Assembly: GCA_030848705.1 (NCBI GenBank)
Contig: CM061238.1
Span: forward strand, 79,384,685-79,448,684
Reading direction: 5' to 3'
From: Heracleum sosnowskyi
Taxonomy: Eukaryota > Streptophyta > Magnoliopsida > Apiales > Apiaceae
Length of the DNA stretch: 64,000 nucleotides
In this document: in pieces, positions 31,851-41,201 of the stretch
Position numbering within the stretch: position 1 is the first letter of the stretch
Layout of the letters: the number at the start of each line of letters is the position of its first letter
Position numbers and translations under genes: made by a program
The notes under the pieces: model-generated
Seen by the model: only the letters and a program-made list of their open reading frames with translations
Told to the model about the DNA's origin: nothing
Databases searched by the model: none

Positions 31851-33104
31851 CAATATCTCTGTCATGTTTGTTCTTTTAAAATTCATTTTCACTTGTCATT
31901 TAACTGATATTTATTGCCAATTCTCATTTAATAGTACATGCTTGTGTATTTAAATAGCTCTAAATATTTTATTTTCTTTAAAAATATTTTTCTCATTTTT
32001 TTTAAGTGAAGAAATGTATTTTTATTGAAAATATATTTATTTAGAATTATTTAGATATTTTTCAGATTGTAAATATTGTTGTTTGAATTTTTCTGCAAGT
32101 TTATATTAATTTTATGCATTTTTATAATATTCTGCATATTTTTCTAGGATTTATGGAATTTTCTGTGAATTTTTCTAGGTTTTTAAATATTTTTCATGCA
32201 TTTTTTCTAAGTTATTCAGCATTTTCTGTAAATATTCGAATTTATTTCTGAATTTTTCCTAAGTCTTCCTAGTTTTACACTAGGAAGACTACCGGGAAAA
32301 CAAGGAATATTTTCTTTTTGTTTTTTGTTTTTTGTTTTTTCCTTTTTATTTTAAGTCTTTTTCGAAGTCTTCCCAGTTTTTTGAACTAGGAAGACTATCG
32401 GGAAGACTATGCCTTACTAGTTTTATTTCTGTGTATTTATTTTTTGTATTTTCCGGAAGACTTCCTAATTTGAACTAGGAAGACTACCGGGAAGACTATC
32501 CTAAGTCTTCCCGATTGTCTTCCTAGTTCAAATTTAAAAAAAAAACGGTTCATTCTTTTCTTTTATAGTTTATCTATCTTATTCATATATAGATATAGAT
32601 ACACGCACATATTCATTTCTGCCTTTACAGTTTTCATTTTTTTTTTCCGTTCAACTGTTGAACTCACCCCATTCGAATTCTCTTATTTCCATAGAATCTT
32701 TGCATTTGATCCATTCTTGCTCAAGTTATTACTTAGCAAAACTAATCTTGTTCTTTAAAACGAGTCTTTTAGTCGAATTGCTGTAAAAAAAATTTTAAAT
32801 CAAAATCGTTCGACTGGATTGTTCTTGAATGTGCTAAGTAATTCTCTTGTGTGTTTTAGTGATCTTTGTGCTTCTGTGGATTGTGAACTGTGTGTGTGGT
32901 ACTGTGTGTGTTCTTGAAGAATTGCCCATTCATTTCGGTTTTCAAAAGGGTATAGTTCGAATTTTTAGGATTTTAAATTAAAAATTTGGTTAATTTTGAT
33001 AAAAGTCTAATTTTCTGGATTTTAAGTAATTTTTATTAATTCTAAAAATCCCTAAAATTTTAATTTTATTTTAAAATTAATTAAATTTTGTGTCTTGTTT
33101 TAAA
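31851..33104. other. Delta spacer before ORF3 with GGAAGACT cluster
   Basis: A+T-rich non-coding sequence. Nine exact GGAAGACT/AGTCTTCC copies in 32260-32530, often in pairs such as CTAGGAAGACTACCGGGAAG, so that head-to-head copies could fold. A T-rich leader follows to the ORF3 ATG. No ORF supported. A splice acceptor or internal promoter for ORF3 may lie here but cannot be fixed. Confidence 0.6.
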
Positions 33105-36100
33105 ATGGATCCTAATAATTTTGAATTAGTTTTAAATAATTTTGTTGGGTATTTTGATCCGTTAAAGTGTAAAGTGGAACGTTTCAGACCGTGGATTCAA
33201 TTTTTAAATAGCAATACTTGTGTTAGTTATGCTATTTGTGCCAATGCACTACTGAAAATTGATCCATTAAGGATGTTGTGTTCAAGTGCTGTTATTGCTG
33301 ACAATTCAAAATCTTTTACTTTCAATATTCTCAATCAGCAATATACAGTTACTTTTGATTTATTTTGTGATGTGTTGCATTTTCCAAAGGACAGGTTTGA
33401 TCCATTACCCACTGATGATGAGTTAACACAGTTCTTTGTGAATATTCATTATCAGGGTCCCTTTCAAATGGTAAAATTGTCAAAAACTTTTGTTGTAAGG
33501 GAATGGGATCTGTTCTTTGATACTATAGCTAGGGTATTTGGTAATTGCACAAAAACAAACTTTCATTGCATTACCAGTCTTAATCAATACATTGCCTATG
33601 CTATAGTATTTGGTCGTAGATTGAACTTTGCTGAGATTCTGTGGAACCTTTTGCTCAACAGGCTTGCTCACTCTAGGAGAGATTCTGATAATGGTGTGAA
33701 AGTAAGGTGTTGGTACCCTCGCTTTCTAACTCTTATCATTAATCATCTTCTCACTGCTGAGCAGGTAGAACCGTTTCGAGAAGCTAGATTTGAAACCTCT
33801 CCAACCACAGACACTAAATTCTACACCAGACTTGATGTCTCATCCAAATTTACCACCATACCTGTTCTTGTTTCACCATTCATGAGACAATTCATTAATC
33901 TTCCTATCTTTGGTGAACAAGTTCCCGAACCACATCCAGTACCACTGCAGGTAGTTATTCCTAACCTTGGTTCTTCTTCTGGTACTTCAATTAAAACCCA
34001 AGTGGTTGTTAGGGCTGACCCAGAGATTGTAGATCCACAGTCTCTGACCCAGGTCATAGAGCTAAACAGAGAGTCAAACACTCCTGAAACACCACCTGAG
34101 CCAAATGTACAAACCAGTTCAAGAAATGTTAGTGATATAGCTGAAATGAGTGTTCCCACAGCTCTGTCTCCACCCTTAAAGAAAAGAAAAACCTATAGGG
34201 AGACATCTGTAAGCCCATCTGTATCCTCTCAAAAGGATATGGACATTGATATGGCCACTACACAGTCTCTGGAGACATCCTCTCAACAGGGTGGATCTAT
34301 TGAAATTCGCCATCGGGCCATGGCATCTTGTACTGAGTCAAGCACACTCCCATTACTCACAATGGGAGAAGATATCCATCTAGATGACACTCAGGACACC
34401 ATGTCAGGAGAGCACTTTACTTTTGACTTTGAAACAGTGCCTACCATAGTTACGGTAGAAGTGCCTTCACAGGCATCTGAGGGAAAATCTGATTCTTCGC
34501 CAACTCAAATAGAATCATTTTCTCCCCTCCCAGAGGGAACATCTCTGGCTCCCTTAAGGGATTTTCCACTCGCAGTTTTTACTGGAGAAAGTGGAAGGCA
34601 ACCTAATGAATCCAACACTGAAGCAATTCAGTTTCAAATTCAATCTGATTTGGAATTCATTGGGGATTGGGATTCGCGAACTCCCATTGCACCACCACTG
34701 ACCTCTCTTGAAGGGGCTAGGGTGATTTTTCCTGCAGGTACATCCACTGAGAATCTAGACAGACAGTTAGTGGTGAGAGATATGAGTCAAACACCGAGTG
34801 AAACACAAGCACGTGAGTTGAGTGAAACACCACTGATAGCAATTGAGGTGAGTGCACACACTGACACAAACACTGCTTTGTTAAAACAGCTAGCTGATCT
34901 ACAGAAGAAGTTGCAAGAGACCCAGGCTGAAAACACAATTCTAAAAGCACAAGTGGTTGCACAATCTACCACCTCTGTATCAAATCAGCTGGGTACTGTG
35001 AAAGATGACCTGGAAGGATTGAAGAATAATCTCCTCCCGAAGCTGAATTCAATTCAACAATCTCAAGTACTGGTAGCTTCAGACATCTCTGATCTTACAA
35101 TGTCAAATGCTCAAATATCAGAGAGTGTCAGGGAGATAGCTGCCATTTCTACCAAGGTGGACTTTATTCTGCAAACAGCTGATGAAAATCAAAAGTTTAA
35201 TGAAGAAAGGATTTTCAGGATAGAAGGAGGAATGGAGCATCTGAATGAAGGTATGAAGCACTTGTACAATATGATCAAGAATTCACATCAACCTACTGAA
35301 GAGCAAAGAACATTCTTTGAGGGAGATGATGATGAGGATGATGATGCTGAAGAAGGAGGAGATGGGAGAGAAAGAGGAGAGATAAGGAGAACATCTGAGG
35401 TGAATCCTAGGGCTTCCACAGCTCAAACTGTAGAGGATTCCTCAACTAAGGGGGAGAATGTGGAGAAACAAAGAGGAGGAGAAGCTGGAGGTTCTGGTTC
35501 TGTAAAGGACAAAGGAAAGCAGAGGTTATCTTTTTCTGATGCTGACTACTATCAAGGTGAACAGGGAGATTTTGACAATATTGAATCTGAAGAAAACCCT
35601 GAAGATATCTTTGGTGAAGTGGAGGTTGAAGGAGAGGCTGACTATGCTGACTGGGAAGATGAACCTGAAGTGGATCCTGCCTTTGAAGCTGAGCTGTTAA
35701 GACAGAAAGCTGATCTAAAGAGAAGAGAGGAGGAGAATGCTAAAGTTTCTGACATCATTTCAAAGCATCTAGTTATCCAAAAAGCTGAACATCAAGAAAA
35801 GCAACGGCTTCATGATATAAAGGTCAAGGACAGGAAGTTATATGTGAGGCTGAAGCTTGGAGAAGAATGGGATAGAGCTAGAGAGATGTTTTCACATTCA
35901 ATAGGGTCAGATAATGATGGAAAGTTTTTTAGCATGTTGGAAAGATACAAGAAGGTCAATCCAGACAACACAGTATATATGAAAGCTCTTCATGCAGAGA
36001 TTTCAAGGATCTCAACTGGATATGACAGAGTTAGAGAGGAGTTGAAGATCTATGTTTATACTCATAATGAGGGAACTTTCTTAGTGTCTCTCAATCTTCT

Positions 36101-36566
36101 GGAAAGCAGAACTCTCTCTGAACTATGGGTCTTCATGTGCAAGGTAAAAAGAACTTCTCCATTAGCTGAGCTGTTGCATGATCAGCTAAGAGACTTTGCA
36201 ATGAAAGCTAGTCCACAAGTGGTGGAAGTGCCTTATGAAGTAAAATTTTTTAAAGGAAGGGCACTTCAGACTTGTGGTGTGGATCCAATATCTCTGAAGG
36301 ATTTTCCTGCCAAGCATCTTGTCTACTTGGAGAACATGTTGAGGACTTCAGGATTTGCTACACAAGAGAAGACAGAAGTTGCTGATTTGATTCAAGACTA
36401 TTGCATAGCAAATATCAAAAGATATCATCAAATGAAGAATAGGCTGAAGAAAGTCACAACTCAACCTGTCAGACCTAGTGGCATTACTTCTGAATCTGAT
36501 CGTGTTCTGGACAAGGATTTGCTTGAAGCACTTGAAGAAGGAGAGATGATTGAGTCTGAAATTTGA
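33105..36566 (+). CDS. ORF3 of delta, intact (1,153 aa)
   Basis: The first ATG, 33105, is preferred to an upstream TTG. The N-terminal 230 or so residues look globular and share motifs with the other ORF3 proteins of the window (VREWDLFFDTIARVFG; RFLTLIINHLL), a domain I associate with plant transposon proteins of unknown role. Then a long Pro/Ser/Thr/Glu-rich disordered part (about 280-580), a coiled coil beginning near ALLKQLADLQKKL (about 590-720), an acidic DDDEDDD run, and a C-terminal helical domain ending EEGEMIESEI. No signal peptide or membrane span seen, so the name env-like would be misleading. It is open over its whole length in a young copy, which argues for selection. Confidence 0.88.
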   Translation: MDPNNFELVLNNFVGYFDPLKCKVERFRPWIQFLNSNTCVSYAICANALLKIDPLRMLCSSAVIADNSKSFTFNILNQQYTVTFDLFCDVLHFPKDRFDPLPTDDELTQFFVNIHYQGPFQMVKLSKTFVVREWDLFFDTIARVFGNCTKTNFHCITSLNQYIAYAIVFGRRLNFAEILWNLLLNRLAHSRRDSDNGVKVRCWYPRFLTLIINHLLTAEQVEPFREARFETSPTTDTKFYTRLDVSSKFTTIPVLVSPFMRQFINLPIFGEQVPEPHPVPLQVVIPNLGSSSGTSIKTQVVVRADPEIVDPQSLTQVIELNRESNTPETPPEPNVQTSSRNVSDIAEMSVPTALSPPLKKRKTYRETSVSPSVSSQKDMDIDMATTQSLETSSQQGGSIEIRHRAMASCTESSTLPLLTMGEDIHLDDTQDTMSGEHFTFDFETVPTIVTVEVPSQASEGKSDSSPTQIESFSPLPEGTSLAPLRDFPLAVFTGESGRQPNESNTEAIQFQIQSDLEFIGDWDSRTPIAPPLTSLEGARVIFPAGTSTENLDRQLVVRDMSQTPSETQARELSETPLIAIEVSAHTDTNTALLKQLADLQKKLQETQAENTILKAQVVAQSTTSVSNQLGTVKDDLEGLKNNLLPKLNSIQQSQVLVASDISDLTMSNAQISESVREIAAISTKVDFILQTADENQKFNEERIFRIEGGMEHLNEGMKHLYNMIKNSHQPTEEQRTFFEGDDDEDDDAEEGGDGRERGEIRRTSEVNPRASTAQTVEDSSTKGENVEKQRGGEAGGSGSVKDKGKQRLSFSDADYYQGEQGDFDNIESEENPEDIFGEVEVEGEADYADWEDEPEVDPAFEAELLRQKADLKRREEENAKVSDIISKHLVIQKAEHQEKQRLHDIKVKDRKLYVRLKLGEEWDRAREMFSHSIGSDNDGKFFSMLERYKKVNPDNTVYMKALHAEISRISTGYDRVREELKIYVYTHNEGTFLVSLNLLESRTLSELWVFMCKVKRTSPLAELLHDQLRDFAMKASPQVVEVPYEVKFFKGRALQTCGVDPISLKDFPAKHLVYLENMLRTSGFATQEKTEVADLIQDYCIANIKRYHQMKNRLKKVTTQPVRPSGITSESDRVLDKDLLEALEEGEMIESEI

Positions 36567-36820
36567 AGAAGCTCTGTTTGTAAATATTAAATTTTTAGAG
36601 CTTAGGTGATTCAAGATAGGATAAATGTATTCATATGTTCAGTCTAGAGGAACATCTATCTTGTATTTATCTTTACTGTTTGAATCTGGAATTTGTTATA
36701 TTTAATCCAGAACTTTTTATTATTTGCTTGGCTCTTAAAAGTCTTATCTTTTCTTGTTTTAGTTGAGTTATCCTCTAGAGTATTTGGTTGTTATTGTCTA
36801 ACAAACAAATAGGGGGAGAT
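36567..36820 (+). other. Delta 3' tail with polypurine tract
   Basis: Short non-coding tail. AATAGGGGGAGAT directly before the 3' LTR (about 36808-36820) is the plus-strand primer site. Confidence 0.85.
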
Positions 36821-38141
36821 TGAAAGGCATATGTCTAGTCCTATTTGTAAACACCGAGGATTCTACTCAACTTTATTTAAGATGTAATAAGTAAATAATA
36901 AAAATCAATTGTCACAGGAATCTCAGAAGATTATATCTGTCAAAGAATGAAGATTAAAGTCATCTACAGACTTGAAGTGATTCTACATTGAAAGAAGCTC
37001 AATTTATTGATCAAGCCTCAATGAAGTATTCAAGCTCAGTGGATTTATTAAAGTGACAGAGATTTCAAGTGGTGACAGAAAAAGATACTGATTACGGAGT
37101 TCTTGAATGAGAAGGTAGTGAATCACTGCTTAAAGTTAAATAGATAAAGAACAGACATTGTCGTTAGTCACTCATGAACCAGACAGTGCATCGAGTGTCA
37201 ACGTACTATTGTGTTTGTTTATTATCTAAGTTTTAAGTGATTCTGGAATTGTTTAAGAAGTCAACTAATTCTATTTATTCTCTTATAAATAATTAGTATT
37301 ATTAAGTATATTATTTATTAATTTAATTCTGTGAAGAATTAATTTAATACATAATTTATTTAATTAATTATTTAAATTAGAATGAAATTGAACTAGGAAG
37401 ACTTAGGATTGAACTAGGAAGACTTAGTTTTTTAAGCTAGGAAGACTCACAGGTGAGTCTTCCCGAAAGTCTTCCTAGGCCAATCCCTAGTTTTCCCGAA
37501 AGTCTTCCTAAGCCATTCCTAGTCTTCCCGAGAGTCTTCCAAGGCCAAAATGATAGTTTTTCTGCTTGTCTTCCTAGTACAAATTCAGAACTGTCAAGTG
37601 GATTTGCAAGTGGGTTGATTAAAGAAAAGCAAAGGTATTAATGCAAGGCAGGAGACTTTACAATCAGATAATCACAACACAGAAGAAAGAACACAGAGCA
37701 TTCAATATCAAAACTCATTCGACTGTCTTCATTTCTTTAAAACAGCAAAGCCATTAATTCTGCCAGTGAATTAATTCTTGATTTGTTTTTAACATTAAAT
37801 CCATAAGAATCATTTCACTTGTACTGCTTTAGCTTTCTAGCGGATCATAATCCCTAGATTTTATATCGAACTACTTTTTAGTATTCGATCCTTTTTATTA
37901 CAAAAATAGATAAATTCATGTCGAATTTATTCTAGATTTGTTTTATTAAGTTCTTTGTAATCAGTGATCAAAGTTGTAACACTTCTCAAGTTTAATAGAG
38001 TTTCTATTTAACTTGAATATTGTTTCAGTTTTTATTCCGCACTAATTTGTTCTAAACAGTTAAATCTTTTAAAGGATAAATTCGATAAAATGGTATAGTT
38101 TGTATTCAACCCCCCTTCTACAAACTTATCAGGACCTAACA
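36821..38141 (+). repeat. 3' LTR of delta (1,321 bp)
   Basis: Same length as the 5' LTR. By-eye differences: CCAGACAG for CCAAACAG, AATTCTGTG for AATTATGTG, and AAATGGTA for AAACGGTA. Flanked by CAACA. Confidence 0.95.
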
Positions 38142-38753
38142 CAACATTCTGGTAAATCTAAAGTGTTGTATAACAGCTAGAAACAACAACGGTTTGCTTC
38201 TTAATAAAACCTTGTTTATATTTCTTTTGCACAATGGTTTAAGTTTTATCTACAACGGTTTTCTCCTCGGTATCTGCATTTACTCAACGGTTTTTATCTC
38301 TAAGTGTGTAGTAACAAGGCTTTTGAACAACACTTCACATGTATTTACCTATTGTGCTTTGTTTTGTTAGACAACAGTTTTATTTTAAGAATGCGTTGTA
38401 AGAGATTAATTTTACAACGTTTTTTTTTTGTCAATATTTTGTATTTAGTCTAAATAGACAACAGGTTTCTTTTATGAGTATGTTGTACGAAAAACATTTG
38501 CACAACAGTCTAAATAGACAGTGGCAATTGTTTCATACAGATAATAACAATAGTTCTTATAAATGCCACACTAAGCTTAAAACATAAGAGACAATGGTTT
38601 TATAACCAAATGAAACAATGGTAGACATTGTAATTACAAGCCAACAAAAATACCAAACTAAATACTTCACATATTACCAACTAATATTCACCATTACAAC
38701 CACTATTCACCAAATTCACAAACTAATGCTCCAATCGAATGATTATTTTTGTT

Positions 38754-38820
38754 GTGGTAAAATCATCATCTATTGTACCTGACGTGAAGTCGAAAGTTAA
38801 ATAGATGATGATTTTACCAC
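38754..38820. repeat. Perfect 21-bp inverted repeat in CACTA right arm
   Basis: GTGGTAAAATCATCATCTAT plus T (38754-38774) is repeated in reverse complement at 38800-38820 with a 25-nt loop. Pairing continues less perfectly outward (about 38743-38831). The RNA or single strand would form a stable hairpin. Confidence 0.85.
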
Positions 38821-39117
38821 TGCAAAAGTAATTTGCGAGGATTCCATCCTTGGTTGGCCAAGAGCATCCATAAATCAGCAAAGCTTAGGATTTAGGCCAA
38901 GCAGCGAAGTAGGTGCATTTGTCTGCTCATTTGAAATGGAAGGTCCAAAATGCAAGCTGTAGAGCACAAGACTTCAAAGCTTATAAGGGATGTGCATTTA
39001 TTGTTCTAGAATGAAAAATAAATACAGTAAATGGCATATCAAAAGTTCAAAACATACGCTTATTGTGCATTACATGTCACCAAACTAGTGCAATCAAACT
39101 AGTGAAATCTATATAGT
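38821..39117. other. Right part of CACTA arm, boundary uncertain
   Basis: Non-coding sequence between the hairpin and the return of beta pol. AAACTAGTG occurs twice near 39083-39102, giving a CACTAGTTT when read in reverse, but it does not match the left terminus beyond CACTA. Confidence 0.4.
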
Positions 39118-40695
39118 AGCTTTCTGTCTCAAGATGAGCCAAAGAAAGTTGAGGATGCACTTCTAGATCCAGATTGGGTTTTAGCTATGCAAGAGGAGCT
39201 AAACCAATTTGAGAGAAACAAAGTTTGGAAGCTGGTGCCCAAGCCTAAGGACAGGAGTGTTATAGGCACAAAATGGGTGTTCAGAAACAAGATGGATGAA
39301 AATGGCATAGTCACAAGGAACAAAGCTAGATTGGTTGCAAAAGGCTATTCACAGGAAGAAGGAATTGATTTTGATGAAACCTTTGCTCCTGTTGCAAGAC
39401 TAGAAGCAATAAGGATTTTCCTAGCCTATGAAGCCCATGCCAATTTCAAAGTCTATCAAATGGATGTGAAGAGTGCTTTTCTGAATGGGGAATTGGAAGA
39501 GGAGGTGTATGTAAGTCAACCTCCTGGTTTTGAAGATGATGATTTTCCAGAATATGCATACTTCCTCCTCAAAGCACTCTATGGTTTGAAACAAGCACCT
39601 AGAGCCTGGTATGACACACTTTCAGAGTTCCTCCTTGAGAATCACTTCACTAGAGGTACTGTAGATAAAACTCTTTTTCATAGGATTGTGAATGGCTCTA
39701 CTATACTTGTTCAAATATATGTAGATGGCATAATCTTTGGGTCTACAGATGTAAAACTTTGTCAAAAGTTTGCCAAGCTTATGTAGAGTAAATATGAAAT
39801 GAGCATGATGGGAGAATTAACTTACTTTATTGGTCTCCAAGTGAAGCAAGTTAATGAAGGCATTTTCATTAGTCAAACAAAATATATTCATGATTTGCTA
39901 AAGAAATTTAACTTAATGGAATGCTCTCCTGCCAAAACTCCCATGCCTACTGCCACCAAACTTGAATTGAATACTAAGGAAAAATCTGTGGACATTTCAA
40001 GTTACAGAGGCATGGTAGGCTCACTTTTATATTTAACAGCTAGTAGACCTGATATTATGTTTGCTACATGTCTATGTGCTAGATTTCAGGCTGATCCTAG
40101 GGAATCCCATTTAGTTGCTATTAAAAGAATTTTCAGATATCTCAAAGGAACACCAAACCTTGGCATTTGGTATCCTAGAGAATCTGGCTTTGAACTAATT
40201 GGTTATTCAGATGCAGATTATGCAGGATGTAAAATTGACAGGAAAAACACAACTGGCACCTGTCAATTCTTAGGAAACAAGCTTGTGTCATGGTTCAGCA
40301 AGAAACAAAACTCAGTTTCTACCTCCACAGCTGAGGCTGAGTATATTGCAGCTGGAAGTTGTTGTGCACGGATTTTATGGATGAAAAATCAACTACTTGA
40401 TTATGGATTAAGAGTTGAGAAAATTCCTATCTTCTGTGACAACACTAGTGCCATTGCCATTACTGAGAATCCAGTGCAACATTCAAGGACCAAGAACATT
40501 GACATCAAGTACCATTTCATTAGAGAACATGTTATGAATGGTACTGTGGAGTTACATTTTGTTCCAAGTGAACAACAACTTGCAGACATCTTTACCAAGC
40601 CACTTGATGAATCAACATTCTCAAGATTAGTAAGTGAGCTAGGTATGCTAAATTTCTCTGAATTATTTCTGAGATTTTTGCAAGTTACAATGTAG
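39118..40695 (+). pseudogene. pol: Pol of beta, 3' part (reverse transcriptase and RNase H)
   Basis: Picks up at FLSQDEPKK, the segment before the reverse transcriptase, and goes on to the stop at 40695. There is a stop TAG at 39784 where relatives have glutamine (LMQSKYEM). The active site reads YVDG, not YVDD (about 39718-39729), so one catalytic aspartate is lost. RNase H motifs (YSDADYAGC, AEAEY, FCDN) are intact. The C-terminus is a little longer than in relatives (FSELFLRFLQVTM). Confidence 0.88.
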
Positions 40696-41201
40696 CCAGG
40701 AATCTGCTATGAGTTTTCTGTGTATTAATTTTCTCAAAAAAAAGTGAAATTTTGTCTAAGTCAAAATTACTATGTCAACGAAACGCACCATTTCGTTGAC
40801 AGTCTTAGCATTTTTCTAGGTGTTTCGTTGATATCTCTTTTATATCAACGAAACGCAGCTTTATCAACGAAATAGACGGGACCTTAAAACGGCCAATTCT
40901 GATTCGTTGATATAGCGCAGTTAATCTGAACCGTTGAAAATTGTCACGTCTTTTACCACGATCTATACATACACCCCTGTAAGTATAAATCATGGTAATA
41001 TTTTAATTGTAACGGTTACATTTTTCAGCCAATCCAGTAATTCATATTTATTATTAGACTTAATTTTTGAGAATTTTTGGGGGAGTATTTAAGAAATTTC
41101 ATTTTCTTTAATTCTTTTCTACCTGCTCTCAAAAATTCCAAAAGCTTTCTTACTCTTTCTCTCTCAAAGCAAATCACAGTTCAAGCTTTCTTTACTCAAC
41201 A
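40696..41201. other. Beta spacer before ORF3 with TCAACGAAA cluster
   Basis: Six exact TCAACGAA/TTCGTTGA copies in both directions in 40770-40910, some with a CG after the A run. A+T-rich leader with TTTCTTTACTCAACA follows to the ATG at 41202. No ORF supported. Confidence 0.6.

Larger units (their letters stand above)
24929..38141 (+). mobile_element. Delta Sirevirus-type element, full length, young (13.2 kb)
   Basis: LTRs 24929-26249 and 36821-38141 (both 1,321 bp), duplication CAACA at 24924-24928 and 38142-38146, primer site and polypurine tract intact. By eye the LTRs differ at three sites only, making this the youngest dated insertion here. Gag and ORF3 are open; pol has a single stop. 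Inserted into the CACTA piece within beta. Family motif GGAAGACT/AGTCTTCC is clustered in the LTRs and before ORF3. Confidence 0.97.
24702..39115 (+). mobile_element. CACTA-type DNA transposon piece inside beta pol, split by delta
   Basis: Left end CACTACAAGAAAAAC, a typical En/Spm (CACTA) terminus. Left arm 24702-24923 and right arm 38147 to about 39115 share subterminal motifs of the GTTGT/ACAAC(GG) type; GTGTTGTATAAYAGC with AAACAACAACRG is found on both sides (24858-24893 and 38162-38194). No transposase ORF, so non-autonomous. I did not find a clean right end (CTTGTAGTG) or a three-base duplication. About 150 codons of the beta hinge are missing at the site, so the right end may be deleted; the right boundary is approximate. 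Confidence 0.7.

Noticed and set aside
33105..36566. Envelope protein reading of ORF3
   Set aside because: No signal peptide, membrane span or cleavage motif visible in delta, alpha-4 or beta ORF3.
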